Source: Duganella sp. 1224
GTDB lineage: Bacteria > Pseudomonadota > Gammaproteobacteria > Burkholderiales > Burkholderiaceae_D
Reading direction: 5' to 3'
Length of the DNA: 64,000 bases
Assembly: GCF_013408245.1 (NCBI RefSeq)
Contig: NZ_JACBYS010000001.1
Coordinates: 2,046,001-2,110,000 of the forward strand
Part shown: positions 16,154 through 22,909 of the stretch, in pieces
Layout: each line of letters begins with the position of its first letter
How positions within the stretch are numbered: the stretch's first letter is position 1
Notes under the pieces: generated by a model
What the model saw: the letters and a program-made list of their open reading frames with translations, nothing else
What the model was told of the DNA's origin: nothing
Databases searched by the model: none
Program-made: the position numbers and the translations under genes

Positions 16154-18265
16154 ATGCCCCGTCACCTGCCCCTGCGCCCGATGTTGCTGGCGCTGTCGAT
16201 GATGTACGCCGGCCATGCGGCCGCCGCCGACGATGTGCCCGCCGACCAGCCCGAAGCCCAGATGCAGACCATCACCGTGACCGGCGCCGCCGACCACGAC
16301 TCCTACACCGCCCGCGCCACCAAGTCGGCCGGCAAGCTGGAATTGTCGCTGCGCGAGACGCCGCAGTCGATTTCCGTGGTCAGCCGCGCGCTGATGGACG
16401 ACTTCAAGCTGGACAACATCAACCAGGTGCTGTCCACCACCACCGGCGTCACCGTCGAAAAGGTCGAAACCAGCCGCACCTACTACACCGCGCGCGGCTT
16501 CGACATCGTCAACTTCCAGTATGACGGCGTCGGCATGCCGGTGGTGTTCGGCAACGTCCAGGGCGACCTCGACACCGCGCTGTACGAGCGCATCGACGTG
16601 GTGCGCGGCGCCAACGGCCTGATGGCCTCGACCGGCAACCCGTCGGCCACCATCAACTTCATCCGCAAGCGCCCGACCGCCAGCACCCAGGCCAGCGCCA
16701 GCCTGACGCTGGGCTCGTGGAACCAGCGCCGCGTCGAGGGCGACGTCAGCACCAAGCTCAACGACAGCGGCACGGTGGCCGGCCGCGCCGTGCTGGTGCA
16801 CCAGCAAGGCGACTCCTACCTCGACCGCTACCAGCCGAAAAAAGACGTGGCCTACGCCGTGGTCGACGCCCACCTGAACAACGACACCGTGCTGACCGTC
16901 GGCCACAGCTACGAAACCAACCGCAACAAGGGTCCGATGTGGGGCGCGCTGCCGCTGTACTACACCGACGGCACGCCGACCGACTACCCGGTCGGCACCA
17001 GCACCTCGGCCAACTGGTCGCGCTGGGACACCACCAACCACACCACCTTCGCCGAACTGAATCACGACCTGGGCCAGGGCTGGCATGTGCAGGGCACGCT
17101 CAACTACATCACCGACAAGTCCGACTCCGACCTGCTGTACGTCTACGGCACGCCGGTCAAGGGCGTGGGCGGCGGCCTGTATGCCTACCCGTCGCAATAC
17201 GCCGCCGACCAGAAGCAGACGCTGGCCGACATCGCGGTCGACGGCAAGTTCACGCTGGGCGGCCGCCAGCACGACCTGGCCTTCGGCTACAGCTGGTCGC
17301 GCTCCAGGCTGGACGACATCTCCCGCTACGGCCAGGGCATCGGCACCGAGCTGCCGGGCCAGACCGCGTTTGACGGCAGCTATCCCAAGCCGAGCTTCGA
17401 TGCCTCCACCGACGGCAGCCACTACGAGGATCGCCGCAACACCGTCTACCTGGCCGCGCGCTTCAACCCGGCCGACGACTGGAAGGTGCTGGCGGGCCTG
17501 AACAGCACCCGCGCGCGCAGCAGCGGCATGTCGTACGGCACCAGCAAGTACAAGTCGGCCAGCAAGACCACGCCGTACGTGGGCGTGGTGTACGACATCA
17601 GCCGCGAGCTGTCGGCTTACGCCAGCCACACGCAGATCTTCAACCCGCAAAGCGAAACCGACGCCAGCGGCATGCCGCTCGATCCGGTCGAGGGCAAGAC
17701 CACCGAGGCCGGCCTGAAGGCGGCGCTGTTCAACAACAAGCTGAATGTGTCGGGCGCGGTGTTCAAGACGCGGCAGAACAACACCGCCGAGCAGGCCGGC
17801 GTGATCGGCGCCAAGGCTTATTATCGCGGCGTCAATGCGCAGTCGGAAGGGTTTGAATTCGACAGCTCGGGCGAGCTGGCCAAGGGCTGGGAAGCCAGCG
17901 CCGGCCTGACGCGACTGACCTCGCTGAAGGGCGACAACGGCCAGGCGGTGCGCACCTACGTGCCGCGCACCACGCTGCGCGTCAACACCACCTACCGCCT
18001 GCCGGCCCTGCCGCAACTGAAGGTGGGCGGCACGCTGGCGTGGCAGAACGCAATCTGGATCGACCAGGGCGGCGGCATCCGCACCACGCAGGCATCGTAC
18101 GCCACGCTGGGCCTGATGGCGCGCTACGAGATCGACAAGCACCTGTCGCTGTCGGTCAACCTGAACAACGTCACCGACAAGAAGTACCTCACCAGCTTGT
18201 ACTGGACCCAGTCGCTGTACGCGGCGCCGCGCAACGGCAGCGCCACGCTGACCTGGACCTACTAA
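16154..18265 (+). CDS. FhuE-like TonB-dependent siderophore receptor
   Basis: The 703-residue outer-membrane receptor has a signal peptide ending near AAAADD (residue 26), a TonB-box-like QTITVTG, and a plug domain with ETPQSISVVSRALMDD, YYTARGFDI and IDVVRGANGLMASTGNPSA, the last being typical of FhuE/FoxA/FpvA hydroxamate-siderophore receptors. A 22-strand barrel follows and ends in the aromatic SATLTWTY. The ATG at 16154 follows AGGAG by 6 bases and is preferred over a TTG two codons earlier. A Fur box lies immediately upstream. The ligand (coprogen, ferrioxamine or other) is not resolved. The stop overlaps the convergent GGDEF-EAL gene by 4 bp. Confidence 0.92.
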   Translation: MPRHLPLRPMLLALSMMYAGHAAAADDVPADQPEAQMQTITVTGAADHDSYTARATKSAGKLELSLRETPQSISVVSRALMDDFKLDNINQVLSTTTGVTVEKVETSRTYYTARGFDIVNFQYDGVGMPVVFGNVQGDLDTALYERIDVVRGANGLMASTGNPSATINFIRKRPTASTQASASLTLGSWNQRRVEGDVSTKLNDSGTVAGRAVLVHQQGDSYLDRYQPKKDVAYAVVDAHLNNDTVLTVGHSYETNRNKGPMWGALPLYYTDGTPTDYPVGTSTSANWSRWDTTNHTTFAELNHDLGQGWHVQGTLNYITDKSDSDLLYVYGTPVKGVGGGLYAYPSQYAADQKQTLADIAVDGKFTLGGRQHDLAFGYSWSRSRLDDISRYGQGIGTELPGQTAFDGSYPKPSFDASTDGSHYEDRRNTVYLAARFNPADDWKVLAGLNSTRARSSGMSYGTSKYKSASKTTPYVGVVYDISRELSAYASHTQIFNPQSETDASGMPLDPVEGKTTEAGLKAALFNNKLNVSGAVFKTRQNNTAEQAGVIGAKAYYRGVNAQSEGFEFDSSGELAKGWEASAGLTRLTSLKGDNGQAVRTYVPRTTLRVNTTYRLPALPQLKVGGTLAWQNAIWIDQGGGIRTTQASYATLGLMARYEIDKHLSLSVNLNNVTDKKYLTSLYWTQSLYAAPRNGSATLTWTY

Positions 18266-20886
18266 GCGACCCTGACCACCGGCGCGGCCAGCAGCTGCGC
18301 CAGTTTTTCCGGCGCCAGCGGGCGGCTGAACAGATAGCCCTGCATCTCGTCGCAGCCGTTCTCGCGCAGGAAGCTGCGCTGCTGTTCGGTTTCCACGCCT
18401 TCCGCGATCACCCGCAGCTTGAGGCGGTGCGCCAGCCCGATGATGGAGCTGGCGATCGCCTCATCGCCGCTGCTGCGTCCCAGGTCGCGCACGAAGGACT
18501 TGTCGATCTTCAGCGTCGAGATCGGGAACGACTTCAGCGCCGACAGGCTGGAATAGCCGGTGCCGAAATCGTCGATCGACAGCGACACGCCCATCGCCTT
18601 CACCGCCGTCATCTTGGCCACCGCCTGCTGCAGGTCGCGCATGATGACGCCCTCGGTCACCTCCAGCTCCAGCCACTGCGGCGCCAGGCCGGCATCGGCC
18701 AGCGCGCGCCGCACCCGCTCCACCAACTGCGGATCCTCGAACTGGCGCGGCGACACGTTAACCGAGATGCGCAGCGGCGGCAGGCCGGCGTCCTGCCAGG
18801 CGCGGTTCTGCGCGCAGGCGCTGCGCAGCACCCAGTCGCCCAGCGCCACGATCATGCCGCTCTCCTCGGCCAGCGGTATGAAGCGGTCCGGCCCAATCAC
18901 GCCGTGCTCCGGATGCTCCCAGCGCACCAGCGCCTCGACGCCGAACACGCGGCCGTTGTGCAGGTCGACCTTGGGCTGGTAGACCAGGCGCAACTGGCCG
19001 TCGTCCAGCGCGCCGCGCAGGCCTTCCAGCAGCACCAGCTTTTCCTCGATGCTGGCGTTCATCTCGCGGGTGTAGAACTGGATGTTGTTCTTGCCCAGTT
19101 CCTTGGCGCGGTACATGGCGGCGTCGGCGTTCATCAGCAGCGTGCCGGCGTCGCCGCCGTCGTTGGGATAGACCGCCACGCCGATGCTGCAGCTGACCTG
19201 CACCTCCTGGCCGCTGACGCTGATCGACTGCAGCACCGCCTCGCGCACCCGCTCCAGCACCGGCGCCGCGTCCACCACCGAGCCCGGCTCGTCGAGCAGC
19301 AGCACGAATTCGTCGCCGCCGAAACGGCCGACGGTGTCGCTGGCGCGCAGGCAGCCGGACATGCGCTCGGCCACCACCTTGAGCAGCTCGTCGCCGGCGT
19401 TGTGGCCCAGGCCATCGTTGACCAGCTTGAAGCCATCGAGGTCGATGAAGGCCACCAGCACCGCGCCGCCATTGCGGCGCGCGTGCGAGATGGTGTGATC
19501 GAGACGGTCGGCGATCAGGCTGCGGTTCGGCAGGCCGGTCAGGGTGTCGTGGTGCGCCAGGTGCAGCATGCGCTCCTCGGCCAGCTTGCGCTCCGAGATG
19601 TCGCGCACGATGGCGACGATGCCGCCCTCCACCGCCACCACCTGCTGGTGCAGCCAGCGCGCGCGCAGCTGCGGCACGGTGTTCTGCCATTCCTGTTCGT
19701 GCATGCCGCCGGCCTCGATCACCTGGATCAGGTGGCGCAGCATGCCGTTGTGGCGGGCGTCCGGAATCAGCTGGCACAAGGTGGTGTGGCACAGCGCCTG
19801 CTTGCTGGTGCCGGTCATCTGTTCGGCGCGCGGATTGGCGTCGACGATGCGGAAATCGGTGATGGCGCCGGCGCCGTCGCGCACCTCGCGCATGACGAAG
19901 AAAGCGTCCAGGCTGGCGGCCGACGCCGCCGCGTAGGTTTCCTGCGCGCGCCGCATGCGCGCGCGGGTGCGCGCGCCCTGCCACGACCACAGCCAGGCCA
20001 GCGCGGTGATGAACACCAGGCCGGCGCTGAGCACCGCGCCCTCCCACAGCCGGTCGCGCCGCTGGCGCTCGAAGCCGGCCATCAGTTCGCGCTCGTCCAG
20101 CCCCACCAGCACGTTGAGGGCGATGCCGTGCAGCTCGCGCAGGCCGCTGTAACGGCCGCCGATCTGGTTGTCGATCTCGCCCTCGGCGGTGCCAAGGCGC
20201 TGGCCGAAGGAGATCTTGTCGCCGGTGCGCAGCGCGCGCACCACGCCGTCGGTGCCCACCAGGCCCAGCATGCCGCGCTCGCCCAGGCGGCTGCGCTCAT
20301 AGCTGCTGGTGAAATAGGCCGGATCGGTTTCGACGATGACGATGCCGGCGAAATTGCCGTCGGCGTCGTCCAGCCGGCGCGTGAAGTGCAGGTGCCAGTC
20401 GCTGTTGGCGGCGTCGCGCAGCGCCGGGCTGACGAAGGTGGCGCCGCTGTCATGCTCCTGGTGGAACCGGAAGTAGGCCTGGTCGGCCACCGAAATCGAC
20501 AGCGCGCGCGGGTGGCTGGCCACCGTCATGCCCTGCTGGTCGACGATGCTGACCACGAACACCACGCCCGGCGGCAGCAGCCCCTGGCGGCCCAGCTCCG
20601 GCAAGGCGCCCAGCGCGCCCTTGCGCTCGACCGCGTACTTCAGCATGCGCAGCGTCTGGTCGATGCCGTCGATGCTGCGCGCCACCTGCGCCTCGTAGGT
20701 GCCCAGCATCTCCTGCAGCGAGTCGGCGGCGGTTTGCTGCGCGTGTTCGCGCTCGGTGTCGATTTCGTGGAAGGTCACCAGCCAGATCGCCACCAGCAGC
20801 AGCAGCGCGAACAGCGGCAGCGACACGTGCGTGTCGAGCCCGCGCCGCAGCCAGCGCGTGGGCAGGGTTTCCCGGGCCGGGGTCAT
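18262..20886 (-). CDS. Membrane-bound bifunctional diguanylate cyclase/phosphodiesterase (Cache-PAS-GGDEF-EAL)
   Basis: The 874-residue protein has transmembrane helices at about 23-39 and 283-302 enclosing a Cache-like periplasmic sensor. A PAS domain follows (about 320-432), then GGDEF (intact motif at 523-527) with an RxxD inhibitory site at 514-517, and an EAL domain. The EAL domain keeps EAL at 651-653, NVSPRQF at 710, LEVTEG near 741, DDFGTGYSS at 772 and KIDKSFV at 793, so both activities look possible. Its ATG overlaps the stop of the PstS-like gene (ATGA), and a porin gene lies upstream in the same operon. Periplasmic input could therefore come from the binding protein. This is inference. 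Confidence 0.92.
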   Translation of the reverse strand: MTPARETLPTRWLRRGLDTHVSLPLFALLLLVAIWLVTFHEIDTEREHAQQTAADSLQEMLGTYEAQVARSIDGIDQTLRMLKYAVERKGALGALPELGRQGLLPPGVVFVVSIVDQQGMTVASHPRALSISVADQAYFRFHQEHDSGATFVSPALRDAANSDWHLHFTRRLDDADGNFAGIVIVETDPAYFTSSYERSRLGERGMLGLVGTDGVVRALRTGDKISFGQRLGTAEGEIDNQIGGRYSGLRELHGIALNVLVGLDERELMAGFERQRRDRLWEGAVLSAGLVFITALAWLWSWQGARTRARMRRAQETYAAASAASLDAFFVMREVRDGAGAITDFRIVDANPRAEQMTGTSKQALCHTTLCQLIPDARHNGMLRHLIQVIEAGGMHEQEWQNTVPQLRARWLHQQVVAVEGGIVAIVRDISERKLAEERMLHLAHHDTLTGLPNRSLIADRLDHTISHARRNGGAVLVAFIDLDGFKLVNDGLGHNAGDELLKVVAERMSGCLRASDTVGRFGGDEFVLLLDEPGSVVDAAPVLERVREAVLQSISVSGQEVQVSCSIGVAVYPNDGGDAGTLLMNADAAMYRAKELGKNNIQFYTREMNASIEEKLVLLEGLRGALDDGQLRLVYQPKVDLHNGRVFGVEALVRWEHPEHGVIGPDRFIPLAEESGMIVALGDWVLRSACAQNRAWQDAGLPPLRISVNVSPRQFEDPQLVERVRRALADAGLAPQWLELEVTEGVIMRDLQQAVAKMTAVKAMGVSLSIDDFGTGYSSLSALKSFPISTLKIDKSFVRDLGRSSGDEAIASSIIGLAHRLKLRVIAEGVETEQQRSFLRENGCDEMQGYLFSRPLAPEKLAQLLAAPVVRVA

Positions 20887-21326
20887 GGCGTCACCTGTAT
20901 GGCTTTGACGCTGGCATCCAGCGCCGACTTGTCGATGTAGGCGATCATGGCCGGATTGTCGGCCACCAGCTTGCGCGCGGCGGCGCTGCTGGCCAGCTCG
21001 CGCGGCGGGTGGCCGCGGCCGGTGAACACCATCTTGGTCCAGTAAGCTTTCATCAGCGCCGGCGTGCGCGCCGCCACCGTGGTGTAGAAGTCGTCGCGCA
21101 GCGCGCTGCCGACCGGCAGGTCGAGCGCCACCGCCTCCGCGCCGCCGGGGAAGCGGCCGCTCTGGCCAAGGAAGATCGCCGCCACCTGGTCTGCGCGCAG
21201 GCTGCTGACCGGGTTCCTGGCCGAAACGACAACCACGAACTCGGCGGCATCGGCGGCGCCGCCCCAAAGCAGGCACTGCAGGCACAACGCGAGACACCAG
21301 CAAAGGCGGACAAGTGGCTTCATCAT
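20883..21326 (-). CDS. PstS-like periplasmic phosphate-binding-type protein (small)
   Basis: The 147-residue product has a signal peptide (to about residue 28, GGAADAAEF) and one short alpha/beta domain related to phosphate ABC transporter binding proteins. Diagnostic phrases are VSSLRADQVAAIFLGQSGRFPGG, DDFYTTVAARTPALMKAYWTKMVFTGRG and VADNPAMIAYIDKSALD. It is under half the length of transport PstS proteins and no permease or ATPase genes are nearby. Short proteins of this type often sit beside signalling genes, which fits a sensory rather than a transport role. It is coupled to the GGDEF-EAL gene (ATGA) and begins 2 bp after the porin-like gene ends. Confidence 0.8.
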   Translation of the reverse strand: MMKPLVRLCWCLALCLQCLLWGGAADAAEFVVVVSARNPVSSLRADQVAAIFLGQSGRFPGGAEAVALDLPVGSALRDDFYTTVAARTPALMKAYWTKMVFTGRGHPPRELASSAAARKLVADNPAMIAYIDKSALDASVKAIQVTP

Positions 21327-21328
21327 GA

Positions 21329-22597
21329 TCAGAACACGAAGTCCAGCGCGGCGCTGACGACGCCCACCGGCTGGCCGGCGCGGAAGCCCGGTTGCACGTT
21401 GATGAAGGTGCCGGTCGAGCCTTGCAGCGGCAGGATGCGGTCGTACTGCAGCTTGAGCGCGTAACCGGAATGGAAGTCCCAGCGCACGCCGGCGCTGATG
21501 GAGTTCTGGCGCGGGATCGCCGCCAGCAGCTGATTCAGGCCGCCGTTCAGCTGGGCGCCGGCCGCCGCGCGCTGCGCGCTCTGGCCGTCCAGGTCCAGGC
21601 CCGCCACGCGGTTCGGCACATTCGGGCGCGACACCGCGTAGGTCAGGTAGGGCGTCAGGTCGCCGTGACGGTAGCCGCTGCTGACGTAGGCCACGGTCTT
21701 GTCGCCCAGGAAGGAGTGGGCATTCAGGCGCGCGATCTCGCCCATGGCGAACCAGCGGCCCGGATCGTAGTTGAAGCCCAGCGTGGCGACCCAGGCATGC
21801 TTGGGGTCCAGCTCATATTCGTCGGCCAGCGCCTGGCCTTGCGCGCCGAAGCCGCGCAGGCCGTCGAACAGCGGCCGGGGGAAGTCCACGCTCAGGTGCG
21901 CGCGCAGCACGCTGGCGCGCAGCGTCAGCGCGCCGGTGGTGGCGGTGTGCGAGACGCCGCTCAGGCCATGCGCCTGCGCGCGCGTGCCCGGCGTGGCCGG
22001 CACGTCGGCGCGGCCGTAGAACAATTGAGTGACGTTATTGGTCCTGCCGACCTGCCAGCGGTAGCTGACATCGACGCCATCGCTGCTTGACAGCGGAATC
22101 GCGCCATACACCTCCACCGGCGGCCGCACCCACGGCAGTGCGTAGCCGGCCTTGCGGTAGTCGCCGGTCAGGAACAGCGGCAGCGTGATGCGGCCGGCGC
22201 GCAGCGACAGGTCCGGCGTCGCCCGGTACTGCAAATAGGCCCATTCCACCGATGGCGTGTAATGGTTGCGCAGTGTGCGCTCCGAGACCAGTTGCACCAC
22301 CGCCGACCAGGCGCTGTTCAGGTCCACGCCGGCCTGCACGCCGACGCGGCTATCCACCGTCGGGCTCCAGCGGCGGCTGTAGCCCACCGCGCCGGGACTG
22401 AGGTCGTTGGCGGTGAAGTCGGCCTGATCGGCATTGCTGCGCGCCACGCCCAGCGTGCCGAAGCCGCCGAAGGTCCAGCGCGGCCCGGTGTCCGCCTCCG
22501 CCGCGTCCGCAGGCTCGCCTGCCAGGGCTGCACAGCAGCTCAGCATCATGACGGTGGCCAGCGAGGCCCGGTGTGTCGGCGCGAAGGTGTTGGTCAT
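21329..22597 (-). CDS. Outer-membrane porin-like beta-barrel protein
   Basis: The 422-residue product has a signal peptide (MTNTFAPTHRASLATVMMLS, cleavage near residue 33) and alternating beta-strand character throughout: WTFGGFGTLGVARSNADQ near the start, then RWFAMGEIARLNAHSF, and a terminal strand AALDFVF ending in Phe as in outer-membrane barrels. It belongs to a porin-like class without a recognised specificity. It is the first gene of the porin / PstS-like / GGDEF-EAL operon (2-bp and 4-bp junctions). The ATG at 22597 was chosen because it gives a good signal peptide; the open frame extends 52 codons further upstream without one. Confidence 0.85.
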   Translation of the reverse strand: MTNTFAPTHRASLATVMMLSCCAALAGEPADAAEADTGPRWTFGGFGTLGVARSNADQADFTANDLSPGAVGYSRRWSPTVDSRVGVQAGVDLNSAWSAVVQLVSERTLRNHYTPSVEWAYLQYRATPDLSLRAGRITLPLFLTGDYRKAGYALPWVRPPVEVYGAIPLSSSDGVDVSYRWQVGRTNNVTQLFYGRADVPATPGTRAQAHGLSGVSHTATTGALTLRASVLRAHLSVDFPRPLFDGLRGFGAQGQALADEYELDPKHAWVATLGFNYDPGRWFAMGEIARLNAHSFLGDKTVAYVSSGYRHGDLTPYLTYAVSRPNVPNRVAGLDLDGQSAQRAAAGAQLNGGLNQLLAAIPRQNSISAGVRWDFHSGYALKLQYDRILPLQGSTGTFINVQPGFRAGQPVGVVSAALDFVF

Positions 22598-22909
22598 ACG
22601 ATTCCTGTTATCTGCATCGGCAACCCCACTACCGGACGGCACGCGGCCGCGCACGCTGGCTGCACGCGGCGGCGTCTGGTCTTGAGACGTGGTGGGAAGA
22701 GTGTTCGGCCTCAGGCCGGCTAAGGGAGCCGCTGGAGGCGCGCGAGGGCACAAGGCTGGGGTGCCGGTCCGAAGAACTGATCGGACAACAGCACTTTATA
22801 CTGCATTAAAGCAACTGTCGATACTTTAGAGCAATGTACCAACAATTCTCTCCAAAAATCACACTTTTGATACAGGTGTGATAACGGTTATGTTATTTTT
22901 TGCATCATC
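22598..22909 (-). other. Intergenic region: terminator of the hybrid kinase gene and long 5' leader of the porin operon
   Basis: No gene was found in these 312 bp. On the minus strand a -10-like TATAAA lies at 22800-22795, with no good -35. If it is used, the porin mRNA has a leader of about 190 bases. The leader would begin with a hairpin (GTCCGA and TCGGAC arms around an 8-base loop, about 22767-22787) and is otherwise GC-rich. Upstream of the promoter lies a putative terminator of the preceding gene. The DNA from 22795 to 22909 is distinctly AT-rich. Confidence 0.5.
22852..22884 (-). terminator. Putative intrinsic terminator of the hybrid kinase gene
   Basis: Read on the minus strand, ATCACAC (22882-22876) pairs perfectly with GTGTGAT (22864-22858) around an 11-base loop and is followed directly by a run of T. 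It starts 27 bp after the stop codon of the kinase gene. The stem is short and AT-rich, so its strength is uncertain. Confidence 0.5.

Noticed and set aside
18040..20940. A 966-codon open frame on the plus strand
   Set aside because: It is antisense to the GGDEF-EAL gene and composed of shadow-type sequence.
22615..22635. Resemblance on the minus strand to the 3' end of a c-di-GMP-I riboswitch (GGTAG, GGGGTT, CCGATG)
   Set aside because: The conserved upstream segments (GGCAAACC, GACGCAAAGCC, the GAAA tetraloop) are absent, so it is probably chance.
22755..22790. GGGGTGCC and CTGATCGGA on the plus strand, suggestive of a TPP riboswitch
   Set aside because: The two blocks are only about 15 bases apart, the rest of the fold is missing, and no gene follows in that direction.
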